A stretch of 64,000 bases of DNA from an uncultured Mailhella sp. (GTDB taxonomy: Bacteria; Desulfobacterota; Desulfovibrionia; Desulfovibrionales; Desulfovibrionaceae). The stretch is from NCBI RefSeq assembly GCF_947631555.1, contig NZ_CANRLT010000001.1, positions 35,793 to 99,792 on the forward strand, in the 5' to 3' direction. Below are positions 44,194 through 53,639 of the stretch, piece by piece; the first letter of the stretch is position 1; each line of letters opens with the position of its first letter. Both the position numbers and the translations under genes were made by a program. A model generated the notes under the pieces. The model had not been told where the DNA came from. It did not search any database and was given only the letters and a program-made list of their open reading frames with translations.

Positions 44194-45284
44194 GCGCTCC
44201 CCACAGAAACGGTACACGGCAGCTTGACCTCGGCGGCATCCGCATCGGCGGTGGCGCGGCCGTTGTCGTGCAGAGCATGACTAATACGGATACCCGCGAC
44301 GTGGCAGCCACCCTGGAGCAGATCGAGCGGCTTCACAGTGCGGGCTGCGAAGTCGTGCGTCTGGCCGTCCCTGACGAAACGGCGGCCTGCGCCCTGAAGA
44401 CGCTTGTCCAGCGTTCGCCCGTGCCGCTCATCGCGGATATCCACTTCGACTACCGCCTGGCGCTCGCCGCTCTCGATGCCGGTATGCGCGGTCTGCGCAT
44501 TAATCCCGGCAACATCGGCGGCAGCGACCATGTGGACAGCGTGGCGGCCGCGGCAAAAGCCAACGGCGCGGTTATCCGCGTGGGCGTGAACAGCGGTTCC
44601 GTGGAAAGGGATCTGCTGGAGCGTTTCGGCGGCCCTCGTCCGGAAGCGCTGGTGGAAAGCGCCCTGCGGCATGTAGCCATTCTGGAAAAGAGAGGCTTTT
44701 ACGATACCAAGATCTCCCTCAAGTCCTCGTCCGTCATGGACACCGTTGCAGCGTATCGTCTCATGGCTGCCCGTGCCGCCTACCCCCTGCATCTGGGAGT
44801 GACCGAAGCGGGGACGCCCCTGCGCGGCGCGGTGAAGTCTTCTGTCGGCATGGGCATACTGCTGGCCGAAGGCATAGGCGACACCCTGCGCGTCTCCCTC
44901 ACCGCCGATCCCGTGCGTGAGGTGGCCGTGGCCTGGGAGATACTGCGCGCCGCGGGGCTGCGGCAGCGCGGCCCGGAGATCGTGTCCTGCCCCACCTGCG
45001 GCCGCACCGAGATCGACCTCATCCGCATCGCTGAAACCGTGGAAGAACACCTTCAAAGTCTGCCGGGCATAGCCTCCTGCCGCTTGAAAATCGCCATCAT
45101 GGGCTGTGTGGTCAACGGCCCGGGCGAAGCCCGTGAAGCCGACATCGGCCTTGCCGGAGGGCGCGGCAAGGGCGTCATCTTCCGCAAGGGAGAAGTCCTG
45201 CGTTCCATTCAGGGACAGGAAAACCTTCTCCGCGCCTTTCTTGAAGAACTCGACAATCTCATCAAGAATTCCTTTGTGGTTTGA
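44190..45284 (+). CDS. ispG: 4-hydroxy-3-methylbut-2-en-1-yl diphosphate synthase
   Basis: IspG (GcpE) is the [4Fe-4S] enzyme that reduces methylerythritol cyclodiphosphate in the MEP isoprenoid pathway. The 364-residue protein has the TIM-barrel start QSMTNTDTRDV, IADIHFDYRLAL, GLRINPGNIG, and the cluster cysteines C267, C270 (SCPTCGR) and C306 (IMGCVVNGPGE). The ATG at 44190 overlaps the rarD stop. Its last eight codons, IKNSFVV and stop, fall inside structured repeat copy B, and the same peptide is encoded at the left end of copy A, so the tail was probably supplied by the repeat. Other pathway genes (dxs, ispA) lie 6-8 kb downstream. Confidence 0.96.
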   Translation: MSAPHRNGTRQLDLGGIRIGGGAAVVVQSMTNTDTRDVAATLEQIERLHSAGCEVVRLAVPDETAACALKTLVQRSPVPLIADIHFDYRLALAALDAGMRGLRINPGNIGGSDHVDSVAAAAKANGAVIRVGVNSGSVERDLLERFGGPRPEALVESALRHVAILEKRGFYDTKISLKSSSVMDTVAAYRLMAARAAYPLHLGVTEAGTPLRGAVKSSVGMGILLAEGIGDTLRVSLTADPVREVAVAWEILRAAGLRQRGPEIVSCPTCGRTEIDLIRIAETVEEHLQSLPGIASCRLKIAIMGCVVNGPGEAREADIGLAGGRGKGVIFRKGEVLRSIQGQENLLRAFLEELDNLIKNSFVV

Positions 45285-45564
45285 AATCTCCTCCGCGCCC
45301 CAAAAAGGGGAAAAGAGTAGTTGACAAGACGGCGAAGCCGATGAAATTCTGTCCCGTACCCCCTCCCTTGGCCGCCGAAGCGGGGAAGGCCGTGCGGCGC
45401 GTGCGCCGCTGATAGCGAGCAGGCCGCGCGTAATCGGGCTTTGCCCGCGCAAGCATGGTTGCGGCCGGCTCGCGGGACAGGCAGGGAAGGGCACTCCGCA
45501 CGATCCCTGTCCATCGGCTGCGGAGTCAGCCGGCGGACGGGGCGGCTGTGGATTGAAACATCAA
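45259..45564 (+). repeat. Structured dispersed repeat, copy B
   Basis: A 306-base element filling the 301-base gap between ispG and proS and overlapping the end of ispG. It shares the left end, the GTAGTTGACAA...CGGCGAAGCCGATGAAAT module (45318-45347) and the right end GTGGATTGAAACATCAA (45548-45564) with copy A. The distal hairpin keeps the loop TGCGGAGTCA and includes a covarying pair (A-T in copy A, G-C here). The central hairpin is present once and with different bases. The proS ribosome site starts just past the right end. No gene is supported inside. Confidence 0.82.
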
Positions 45565-45585
45565 CATTCAGAACAAGGAATCCCC

Positions 45586-47325
45586 ATGCGCTGGAGCCGT
45601 TACTACATCCCCACTCTGAAAGAAGCCCCTGCCGACGCCGAGGTGGTCAGCCACAAACTGCTGGTTCGCGCAGGCATGATCCGCAAGCTCACTTCGGGCA
45701 TCTACACCTGGCTGCCCCTGGGACTGCGCGCTCTGGAAAAGACCAAGGAAATCATCCGCCGGGAGATGAATGCCGCCGGAGCCATAGAAACACTGCTGCC
45801 CATGGTTCAGCCCGCAGAACTCTGGCAGGACTCCGGCCGCTGGAAGAAGTACGGCAAGGAGCTTCTGCGCTTCAAGGACCGGCACGACCGGGACTACTGC
45901 CTCGGCCCTACGCACGAGGAAGTCATCACCGACCTTCTGCGCGGTGAAGTGAAGTCCTACCGTCAGCTGCCCCTGAATCTCTATCAGATTCAGACCAAGT
46001 TCCGCGACGAGGTACGGCCGCGCTTCGGCCTCATGCGCGGGCGTGAATTTCTCATGAAGGACGCCTATTCCTTCGACGTGGACGACGCGGGTGCGAACAA
46101 AAGCTATGCCTCCATGAAGGAAGCCTACAGCCGCATCTTCAGCAGTATGGGGCTGGACTTCCGCCCCGTGGAAGCGGATTCCGGAGCCATCGGCGGCAAC
46201 TTCTCGCACGAATTCATGGTCCTTGCCGAAACGGGCGAAGACGCCATCGCCGCCTGTTCCAACTGGCCGGACTGCACCTGGGCGGCCAACGTGGAGCGCG
46301 CCCCCATCAAGATCGATTTCGAACAGGACAGCACGCCCTGCCCGGCCATGGAGTTCGTGGACACCCCCGCCCGGCACAGCATCGAGGAAGTGTGTGATTT
46401 CCTCAAGACGGACGCTTCCAGCGTCCTCAAGACCCTGCTGTTTATTGCGGACGGCAGGCCCGTGGCCGTCCTCCTGCGCGGCGACCGCGAACTCAACGAA
46501 ATCAAGCTGGCTCACCTGCTTGACGCCGACGATATTCAGTTCGCCAGTCCTGAACAGGTGCAGGCCATGACCGGTGCGCCCGTAGGTTTCGCCGGCCCGT
46601 CAGGATTGAAGGGCGTGGACAGAATCTACGCTGACAGGGAACTCAAGGCCGGGAACGACTGGATCGCCGGGGCAAACAGGGCGGATACTCACGTCCGGCA
46701 TCTGAGCCTGATCCGCGATGTGAAACTGCCTATCGAATGGGCCGACCTGCGCAACGCCGTGGCCGGGGATCCCTGCCCCTGCTGCGGCAAGCCTCTGGAA
46801 ATCAAGCGCGGCATCGAAGTGGGGCACATCTTCAAGCTGGGCACCAAGTACAGCGATGCCATGCACGCCGTCTTCCTCGATGAAAACGGCAAGGAGCGCA
46901 CCATGATTATGGGCTGCTACGGCATCGGCGTGTCCCGCGTGGTGGCCGCCTGCATCGAGCAGAATTTCGATGAACACGGCATCAAGTTTCCGCCCCAGCT
47001 CGCGCCCTTCGATGTGCAGCTCGTCTGCCTTGACCCCAGAAACGCCGAAGTCGCGGGCATGTGCGATGCCATCGACGCCCAGCTCTCTGCCCGCGGGCTG
47101 GAGGTGCTTTATGACGACCGCGAGGAGCGCCCCGGCGTCAAGTTCAAGGACGCCGACCTCATCGGCCTGCCCGCGCAGATCACCGTGGGCGGCAAGGGCC
47201 TGGCTCAGGGCGTGGTGGAAGTGAAGGATCGGCGCACGGGCGAGAAGACTTCCCTGCCCGCCGCGGACTTTGAAAGCGCCTTCTCCGCCTGGTATCAGAC
47301 CGTACTCGACGGCTGGAAGCGATAA
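45586..47325 (+). CDS. proS: Prolyl-tRNA synthetase (bacterial type)
   Basis: A 579-residue class II synthetase charging tRNA-Pro. Motif 1 region PMVQPAELW, motif 2 ([25 protein letters not shown]) and motif 3 ([13 protein letters not shown]) are intact, and an editing (INS) domain lies between motifs 2 and 3 (about 230-400), followed by the anticodon-binding domain with [21 protein letters not shown]. The start at 45586 has AAGGAA five bases upstream; the in-frame ATG at 45553 would place coding sequence inside repeat copy B and is rejected. Confidence 0.97.
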   Translation: MRWSRYYIPTLKEAPADAEVVSHKLLVRAGMIRKLTSGIYTWLPLGLRALEKTKEIIRREMNAAGAIETLLPMVQPAELWQDSGRWKKYGKELLRFKDRHDRDYCLGPTHEEVITDLLRGEVKSYRQLPLNLYQIQTKFRDEVRPRFGLMRGREFLMKDAYSFDVDDAGANKSYASMKEAYSRIFSSMGLDFRPVEADSGAIGGNFSHEFMVLAETGEDAIAACSNWPDCTWAANVERAPIKIDFEQDSTPCPAMEFVDTPARHSIEEVCDFLKTDASSVLKTLLFIADGRPVAVLLRGDRELNEIKLAHLLDADDIQFASPEQVQAMTGAPVGFAGPSGLKGVDRIYADRELKAGNDWIAGANRADTHVRHLSLIRDVKLPIEWADLRNAVAGDPCPCCGKPLEIKRGIEVGHIFKLGTKYSDAMHAVFLDENGKERTMIMGCYGIGVSRVVAACIEQNFDEHGIKFPPQLAPFDVQLVCLDPRNAEVAGMCDAIDAQLSARGLEVLYDDREERPGVKFKDADLIGLPAQITVGGKGLAQGVVEVKDRRTGEKTSLPAADFESAFSAWYQTVLDGWKR

Positions 47326-47412
47326 CCGGCAGGGGGCGTTCTGTCCCTTCCTGCAATCCCTTACGCGGAAAGGCCGTCATCCGGAAAAGAAATCTGCCTG
47401 CGGGACACCATC

Positions 47413-48879
47413 ATGGACGCGATACTCAGTGTGCGCGAGCTGACCGAGCATGTGCGCAGGGCCATAGAGGGCAGACTGCCCTACGTCTGGGTGCAGGGGG
47501 AGGTGACCAACCTTTCCCGGCCGGCCTCCGGGCACGTCTATTTTTCCCTGAAGGAGGACGACTGCCTGCTGAACTGCGTCTGGTTCCGGCGTCAGCAGAA
47601 GCAGGAGAATTTCGATCCCCTCACCGGTGAAGTCTGGGACGACGGCCCGCGCCCCAGTCTGGCCCTCAGCATGGAAAATGGACAGACGCTGATTTGCAGC
47701 GGCAGGCTTACCGTCTATGGCGCGCGCGGTCAGTATCAGCTTGTCGTGGACACGGCTCAATCCGCGGGGCAGGGGCTGTGGTATCAGGAATTTGAGGCGC
47801 TGAAGCGCCGTCTTGCGGCCGAGGGGCTGTTTGATGCAGCGCACAAGCGCCCCCTCCCCCGCGAACCCAGGCGCGTGGCCGTGGTCACGGCTCCTTCGGG
47901 AGCGGCCATCCGCGACTTCATCCGTATTTCCGAAGAACGCGGCCTGAGCGCAGAAATACGCCTCTATCCCACGCCGGTACAGGGGGACGACGCGCCTCCA
48001 GCCATAGCGGAGGCTTTGCGGCAGGCGGGACGGGACGCCTGGGCGCAGGTCATCGTACTCATCCGCGGCGGCGGTTCCGTTCAGGATCTCTGGGCCTTCA
48101 ACGATGAAGCCGTGGCCCGTGCCGTCTACGCTTCTCCCATTCCGGTGCTGACGGGCATCGGCCACGAAATCGATCACAGCATCGCCGACTTCGCTGCCGA
48201 CGCTTCGGCCGCGACGCCCAGCCACACGGCACAGATGCTCTGGCAGGAACGCACAGTCTTCGCCCAGCGTGTGGACGGCATGGAACTCGCCCTGACCCAG
48301 AGCATGGAACGGCGCCTCCGCCTGCTGAGTCAGTTTCTGGCGCACCAACGGCAGGCACTCGGTCTGCTTTCCCCGCAGGAACGCCTGCGGTTGCACCGGG
48401 AGCGCCTGAACGCGCTCGTCCGGCGTATGGACACGGCTCTTGCCGGTGCGCTGGAGCAAAAAGTACGGCTTGTGGAACGTTTTTCCGCAGCGCTCTCTTC
48501 CCTGCCCGGCGGTCTCGAACGCCGTGAGGCACGCCTTGAAGCACTGGCACTGCGACTGAACGGAGCCGGCGAAGCACGGCTGGCCCGTGCCGCAGGAGAC
48601 ATCGAACGAGCAGCCCTGCCCCTTCCCGTTCTGGGGCGCAGCCTGGGCACGGTGCAGGAGCACGCCCTGAGCCGTCTGGAACTACGCCTGCACAGCGGCG
48701 ACCCGGATCTTCCCCTGCGCCGCGGCTACGCCATGGTGCGCGACTCTTCCGGGGGCTTCCTGCGTTCCGTCAGCGGCATTGCTGCAGGAATGCGCATCGC
48801 CGTTGCCCTCTCCGACGGACGCCTCCTGGCCACGGTGGACGCCGTCATCCCTTCCCCTGAAGAAGGCGAACGTCCATGA
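47413..48879 (+). CDS. xseA: Exodeoxyribonuclease VII large subunit
   Basis: A 488-residue subunit of the single-strand exonuclease ExoVII. An N-terminal OB fold (about 1-105, ILSVRELTEHVRRAIEG and GHVYFSLKEDDCLLNCV) leads to the catalytic domain with PREPRRVAVVTAPSGAAIRDF, IRGGGSVQDLWAFNDE and TGIGHEIDHSIADFAAD, then a long coiled coil and a short C-terminal segment. The length is somewhat longer than E. coli XseA. It starts a tightly coupled run with the M23 peptidase (4-base overlap) and xseB. Confidence 0.95.
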   Translation: MDAILSVRELTEHVRRAIEGRLPYVWVQGEVTNLSRPASGHVYFSLKEDDCLLNCVWFRRQQKQENFDPLTGEVWDDGPRPSLALSMENGQTLICSGRLTVYGARGQYQLVVDTAQSAGQGLWYQEFEALKRRLAAEGLFDAAHKRPLPREPRRVAVVTAPSGAAIRDFIRISEERGLSAEIRLYPTPVQGDDAPPAIAEALRQAGRDAWAQVIVLIRGGGSVQDLWAFNDEAVARAVYASPIPVLTGIGHEIDHSIADFAADASAATPSHTAQMLWQERTVFAQRVDGMELALTQSMERRLRLLSQFLAHQRQALGLLSPQERLRLHRERLNALVRRMDTALAGALEQKVRLVERFSAALSSLPGGLERREARLEALALRLNGAGEARLARAAGDIERAALPLPVLGRSLGTVQEHALSRLELRLHSGDPDLPLRRGYAMVRDSSGGFLRSVSGIAAGMRIAVALSDGRLLATVDAVIPSPEEGERP

Positions 48880-49775
48880 AGACGCTTGCCTCCTTGCTTC
48901 TGGGCCTGTTTCTGGCCTTCGGAATTCCTGCGCAGGCCGCGACCTTCAATGTGCCCGCGGCGGTGAGCCAGGGCCGCGCCTTTCCCGTCACCGTGGCGGA
49001 CGACAGGGCTTTCACCATAGACTTCCGCTGGAGAGGGGAGACGCTTGCCGTTCCCGCACGCCAGAAGGCCGACGGGAGCTGGGAAGCTTCGATACTTCTG
49101 GCTCTGCCGCTGGATGCCCGAGGCCGGCAGACGCTGAAGACGGTGCTGAACGGGGAAGAGCGCACGTTTTCCATCACGGCGAAAAAAGTTGCCTGGCCGC
49201 AGAGCGTTCTTTCCGTCCCGCCCCGCTATGTGGAGCCGCCCGCCTCCGTCAGGGAACAGATTGCCCGTGACCGGCAGCATAGCCGCAAGGCGCTGGCCAC
49301 CCGCAGCGAACGGCTGTGGGAACTGCCCCTGGCACGTCCCGTGCCCGGCGGCATTACCAGTCCCTTCGGCGGACGCCGCGTGTTCAACGGCACACCCCGC
49401 GCTCCGCACATGGGCACCGACCTGCGCAGCCCTGAAGGTTCTCCGGTGCGGGCGGCCGCGGATGGCATCGTTCTGCTTGCGGAGCCGCAGTATTACGGGG
49501 GCAGCATCGTCTACCTTGACCACGGGCAGGGCGTTGTCAGCGTGTACGGACATCTTTCCGCCTTTGACGTAACCCCCGGTGAGCGTGTACAAAGGGGAGA
49601 GGTACTCGGCCGGTCCGGTTCCACAGGGCGCGTGACCGGACCGCATCTCCATTTCGGACTGATGGTGCAGGGCGTAGCCGTGGACGCCATGCCGCTTCTG
49701 TCCTATCCTCCGCAGACGACGGGCGGGCCTTCGCGCAGCCTGTCCGATGCCAGGCCCAAAAAGGCTTCACGATGA
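48876..49775 (+). CDS. Exported M23-family metallopeptidase
   Basis: A 299-residue secreted protein with a signal peptide of about 21 residues ending IPAQA-A. A beta-rich N-terminal domain of about 120 residues precedes the LytM/M23 core. Zinc-site residues are seen in APHMGTDLRSP (H-x3-D) and GPHLHFGL (H-x-H), with VYGHLSAFDV and GRSGSTGRVTG between. This class cleaves peptidoglycan cross-links or activates amidases. It overlaps xseA and xseB by 4 bases each, an unusual insertion between the two ExoVII subunits. Confidence 0.92.
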   Translation: MKTLASLLLGLFLAFGIPAQAATFNVPAAVSQGRAFPVTVADDRAFTIDFRWRGETLAVPARQKADGSWEASILLALPLDARGRQTLKTVLNGEERTFSITAKKVAWPQSVLSVPPRYVEPPASVREQIARDRQHSRKALATRSERLWELPLARPVPGGITSPFGGRRVFNGTPRAPHMGTDLRSPEGSPVRAAADGIVLLAEPQYYGGSIVYLDHGQGVVSVYGHLSAFDVTPGERVQRGEVLGRSGSTGRVTGPHLHFGLMVQGVAVDAMPLLSYPPQTTGGPSRSLSDARPKKASR

Positions 49776-50011
49776 ATACGAAAGAACCCACGTTTGAACA
49801 ACGCCTCACCCGCCTTCAGGAAATTGTCGCCACGCTGGAAAACGGCAACAGTCCGCTTGAGGAATCGGTGGCACTCTATAAGGAAGGGCTGACCCTTGCC
49901 GCGGCCTGCCGCGAAGAGCTTGAACGGGCGAAACACGACATCCGCGTGTGTACGGAGAACGGCGCCGTTCCCTTTGAACCCGAACAGGAAGCGCCTGGGG
50001 ACGAGGTCTGA
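49772..50011 (+). CDS. xseB: Exodeoxyribonuclease VII small subunit
   Basis: A 79-residue XseB that forms a helical hairpin coating the large subunit. The pattern TFEQRLTRLQEIVATLENGNSPLEESVALYKEG is diagnostic. It overlaps the M23 gene by 4 bases, and ispA follows after 44 bases; xseB-ispA-dxs is a widely conserved order. Confidence 0.95.
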   Translation: MNTKEPTFEQRLTRLQEIVATLENGNSPLEESVALYKEGLTLAAACREELERAKHDIRVCTENGAVPFEPEQEAPGDEV

Positions 50012-50055
50012 ACCCGTCTGGCAGTGCTTTTCCCACGATTTTCCCAGGAGGCAGG

Positions 50056-50934
50056 ATGCAAGCTCTCATCAAGTCTGTGGAAGGCTATCTCTCTGAGGCT
50101 TTCAAGGAAAGCGGCATCCCCGCACGCCTTTCGGACGCCATGCGCTACAGCCTGCTTGCCGGAGGCAAGCGCCTCCGCCCTGTCCTCTGTCTGGCCACGG
50201 CCAGAACCTGCGCCCCGGAACGCGCTGCGGAGCTTACCGAAGCATTGCTGCCTTTCGCCTGCGGCATCGAGATGATCCACACCTATTCCCTGATCCACGA
50301 CGACCTGCCGGCCATGGATGACGATGATCTGCGCCGGGGACGCCCTTCCTGCCACAAAGCCTTTGACGAGGCCACCGCCATACTTGCGGGAGATGCTCTG
50401 CTGACCAACGCCTTCAGTCACATGACGTGCGCCTCTGCTCCTGCGGACAGGCTGATCGAAGCCCTTCAGCTCATCGCCGAGGCCGCCGGAGCGGAGGGCA
50501 TGGCAGGCGGGCAGATGCTCGACCTGCTGGGCGAGGGCAAGCGGCTCGGCGTGGAAGAACTGCTGCTGCTCAATGGGAAAAAGACCGGGGCGCTCCTGCG
50601 CGGCGCCTGTGAATGCGGGGCCGTACTCGCCGGAGCTTGCGCAGAGAAGCGCGCCGCGGCCCGCCTGTACGGCGAAGAACTAGGCATGGCCTTCCAGATC
50701 ACCGATGACATTCTGGATGTTACCGGTGATGCCGCAGTGGTTGGCAAGGAAGTGCGTCACGATGCGGAGAGCGGCAAGGCCACCTGGCCGTCGCTCATCG
50801 GACTTGATGAATCCCGCCGTCAGGCACAGGTGCACTGCGCGGCTGCGGAAGCTGCCCTCGACGGGTTTTTTGCCGGCCCGGACGCAGAACTGCTCCGCAG
50901 TATTGCCCGCGGACTCGCCCATCGCAAACGCTGA
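50056..50934 (+). CDS. ispA: Farnesyl/geranylgeranyl diphosphate synthase
   Basis: A 292-residue trans-prenyltransferase making farnesyl or longer diphosphates. The first aspartate-rich motif is DDLPAMD (D82-D88) and the second is DDILD near 220; GGKRLRPVL binds the pyrophosphate. Residues before the first motif (HTYSLIHDD) suggest a short-chain product, but the exact chain length is not proven. A GGAGG site precedes the start at 50056. It lies between xseB and dxs. Confidence 0.94.
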   Translation: MQALIKSVEGYLSEAFKESGIPARLSDAMRYSLLAGGKRLRPVLCLATARTCAPERAAELTEALLPFACGIEMIHTYSLIHDDLPAMDDDDLRRGRPSCHKAFDEATAILAGDALLTNAFSHMTCASAPADRLIEALQLIAEAAGAEGMAGGQMLDLLGEGKRLGVEELLLLNGKKTGALLRGACECGAVLAGACAEKRAAARLYGEELGMAFQITDDILDVTGDAAVVGKEVRHDAESGKATWPSLIGLDESRRQAQVHCAAAEAALDGFFAGPDAELLRSIARGLAHRKR

Positions 50935-50955
50935 ACCTGTTTTCAAGGCACAGTC

Positions 50956-52887
50956 ATGGTCAAAACCCCGCTTCTTTCCAGCCTCGATCTGCCAGGGAGC
51001 ATCCCGGCGCTCTCTCTGGAGGACAAGCAAAGGCTGGCGCAGGAAATACGCGACACCGTCATCGACGTGGTCACGCGCAACGGCGGGCATCTCGCACCTT
51101 CGCTGGGAGTTGTGGAACTGACCATAGCCCTGCTTTCCTGCTTTGACCCCGTTGAAGATTCCATCGTCTGGGATGTCGGACATCAGAGCTACCCGTGGAA
51201 ACTGCTCACCGGCCGGGCCGGGCAGTTCGAGACGCTGCGGCGCTACGGCGGGCTTTCCGGCTTCCCAAAGCGCGCTGAAAGCCCCTGCGACGCCTTCGGC
51301 ACGGGGCACGCCTCCACCTCCATTTCCGCTGCGCTGGGCATGGCCGCGGCCCGCGACCTCGCAGGCGGCAAGGAACACGTCGTTGCGGTTATCGGCGACG
51401 GTGCGCTTTCCGGCGGCATGGCGCTGGAAGCACTGAATCAGGCGGGCGGCATGGGCAAGCGCCTCATTGTTATTCTCAATGACAATAAAATGGCCATTTC
51501 CGAGAATGTGGGCGCGCTCTCGCTGTTTCTCAGCCGCAACCTCTCGCACCGCAGGGTGATGAGCATCAAACAGCAGGTGGCCCGCGTGATCACACGGCTG
51601 CCCAAGGGCGAAAGCCTGCTTGAGGCCATCAAGAAAGGCGAATTCAGCTTCAAGTCCTTCTTCACGCCCGGCGCACTCTTCGAAGCCTTCCAGTTCAACT
51701 ACATCGGCCCGGTCAACGGCCACGACATAGCTCAGCTCGAACGGAATCTTCAGGCTGCAAAACAGCTTGACATGCCCGTACTGCTCCACGTCCGCACCCG
51801 GAAGGGGAAGGGCTACGTCCCCGCAGAACAGGATCCCGCGCATTTCCACGGAATTTCCGCCTCTGTGCCCGACGAGGTCTCCGTCCCGCCGCTGCCGGAA
51901 GGCCTTGGCGGCGAGGGGCCTGGCTTCAGCCGCACTTTTGGCGAAACGCTTTGTGAACTGGCCGAACACGATCCCCGCATCTTCGCCATCACCGCGGCCA
52001 TGCCTGACGGCACGGGCCTTCAACCCTTCCGCGAGCGCTTCCCGGAACGTTTTGCCGACGTGGGCATCTGCGAGGAACACGCCGTCACCTTTGCCGCAGG
52101 TCTGGCCACACGCGGCTACCGTCCTGTCGTGGCCATCTATTCCACCTTCATGCAGCGGGCCTACGATCAGATCATCCACGATGTCTGCCTTCAAAGTCTG
52201 CCGGTGACGCTCTGCCTTGACCGCGCCGGGCTGGTGGGCGAGGACGGACCCACGCATCACGGAGCCTTCGACCTCTCCTGGCTGCGCGTGGTGCCGAATC
52301 TCGCGATCTTTGCCCCCCGCGATGAAGCCAGCCTCCGCCGCGGTCTCGCCTCCGCCGTAGCGTTGGAGCGGCCCGTGGCCCTGCGCTATCCCCGCGGGGC
52401 GAGCCGAAGCCTGCCCGAACACGGCGAATTTGCCTCCGCCCTCGTCCCGCAAAGCTCCGCGCTCCCCATGCCCGGACGCGGTGAACTGCTTCTCAACGGG
52501 AACGCCGGGGTCTGCATTCTGGCCGCGGGGCAGCGGGCCATGCCCTGTGTGGAAGCCGCGCTTCTCACCGCCCGCAAAACGGGCAAGCTGGCCTCAGTCT
52601 TTGACCCCTGCTGGGTAAAGCCTCTGCCGGAAGAGCAGATCCTCGAACTCGCCGAAACGCACACGGCTTTTCTTCTGGTGGAGGACAACGCCCGCATGGG
52701 AGGCTTTTCCTCCGCCGTGCTGGAATTTCTGGCGGATCGCGACCTGCTCAGGAAGCTCACGGTGCGGCGTCTGGGGCTGCCCGACCGCTTCATCGAACAC
52801 GGGCCTGTCCGCCGCCTGCGCTCCGACGTCGGCCTCAGCGTGAGCGGTATCGCCGCGGCACTGTCCAGACTTCTCGGAGAACGCTGA
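50956..52887 (+). CDS. dxs: 1-deoxy-D-xylulose-5-phosphate synthase
   Basis: A 643-residue thiamine-diphosphate enzyme and first step of the MEP pathway, joining pyruvate and glyceraldehyde-3-phosphate. The ThDP motif GDGALSGGMALEALNQAG (near 157-174), the HQSYPWKLLTGR signature (about 77-88), the transketolase-type DVGICEEHAVTFAAGLA with the catalytic Glu, and DRAGLVGEDGPTHHG are present. The length is normal. It overlaps the next gene start by one base (TGATG) and shares its thiamine-diphosphate need with the thiC and thiL genes in the window. Confidence 0.97.
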   Translation: MVKTPLLSSLDLPGSIPALSLEDKQRLAQEIRDTVIDVVTRNGGHLAPSLGVVELTIALLSCFDPVEDSIVWDVGHQSYPWKLLTGRAGQFETLRRYGGLSGFPKRAESPCDAFGTGHASTSISAALGMAAARDLAGGKEHVVAVIGDGALSGGMALEALNQAGGMGKRLIVILNDNKMAISENVGALSLFLSRNLSHRRVMSIKQQVARVITRLPKGESLLEAIKKGEFSFKSFFTPGALFEAFQFNYIGPVNGHDIAQLERNLQAAKQLDMPVLLHVRTRKGKGYVPAEQDPAHFHGISASVPDEVSVPPLPEGLGGEGPGFSRTFGETLCELAEHDPRIFAITAAMPDGTGLQPFRERFPERFADVGICEEHAVTFAAGLATRGYRPVVAIYSTFMQRAYDQIIHDVCLQSLPVTLCLDRAGLVGEDGPTHHGAFDLSWLRVVPNLAIFAPRDEASLRRGLASAVALERPVALRYPRGASRSLPEHGEFASALVPQSSALPMPGRGELLLNGNAGVCILAAGQRAMPCVEAALLTARKTGKLASVFDPCWVKPLPEEQILELAETHTAFLLVEDNARMGGFSSAVLEFLADRDLLRKLTVRRLGLPDRFIEHGPVRRLRSDVGLSVSGIAAALSRLLGER

Positions 52888-53552
52888 TGTTCCGGCGGCT
52901 CCAGCGCTTCGTCCGCCTTGCCGGACGCCAAAAATTCTCGCATCTTGTCACCTCCGCGCTTGTCTGCCTGCTCGTGGGATGGCCGTTCCCGTCCGTGCTG
53001 GAGGAAGACACGGAGACTGCGGACTCAGGACAGAACGCACACAGGTTCAGTACGGTTTCATCGGCGCAGGCCGCGACGTTTCAGTCAGCGGCTTCTTCCC
53101 GGAAAAAGCAGCGCGCCTCCTACCGCCTCGCCAGACTTTACGATGGTGACAGCTTTGACCTTGTGGACGCTTCGGGCCGGCGGCTGTCCGTGCGGCTTTA
53201 CGGCATAGACGCCCCTGAAAAGGAACAGCCCTTCGGAGATGTGTCCCGCCGCCACCTCTATGGACTCATGAAGGGCTGCCGTTTTCAGCTGCAGCTCCTG
53301 TACCGGGATCAGTACGACCGCCATGTGGCGCTTGTCTACCGTATGGAAAACGGCGTCATCGACAAGGTTTCCCTGAACGAGCGCCAGGTTCGGGCGGGCA
53401 TGGCCTGGGTGTACGACCGGTTTTGCTCCGGCAGTTTCTGCAGCACCTGGAAGCGGGAAGAATCCCTCGCCAGGCAGAAGCGTCTTGGTCTGTGGAAGGA
53501 CGCTTTCCCCATCCCGCCCTACCTGTGGCGGCGTTCCTCGAAAAGCTGGTAA
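52887..53552 (+). CDS. Membrane-anchored or exported SNase-like nuclease
   Basis: A 221-residue protein with an N-terminal hydrophobic segment (about 21-35) likely to act as an anchor or uncleaved signal, then a linker and a staphylococcal-nuclease (TNase) domain from about 75. Catalytic-region motifs are YDGDSFDL, VRLYGIDAPEKEQPFG and the later QVRAGMAWVYD. The family cleaves DNA or RNA with Ca2+. The start overlaps the dxs stop (TGATG). Its role in this operon is not obvious. Confidence 0.9.
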   Translation: MFRRLQRFVRLAGRQKFSHLVTSALVCLLVGWPFPSVLEEDTETADSGQNAHRFSTVSSAQAATFQSAASSRKKQRASYRLARLYDGDSFDLVDASGRRLSVRLYGIDAPEKEQPFGDVSRRHLYGLMKGCRFQLQLLYRDQYDRHVALVYRMENGVIDKVSLNERQVRAGMAWVYDRFCSGSFCSTWKREESLARQKRLGLWKDAFPIPPYLWRRSSKSW

Positions 53553-53639
53553 GCGGCCCCGCTCTTGACGCCCTCCCGGCTCCTGTCTATGCTGTTTTCT
53601 TCCCGCACATCAGGAATTCCTACCCGCAGCGAGGCCAGT

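Noticed and set aside
45553..45585. Upstream start for proS at 45553
   Set aside because: It would place the N-terminus inside repeat copy B and lacks a ribosome site; 45586 has AAGGAA and the family N-terminus.
50680..52452. 590-codon minus-strand open frame opposite dxs
   Set aside because: dxs has all thiamine-diphosphate motifs; the antisense frame has none.
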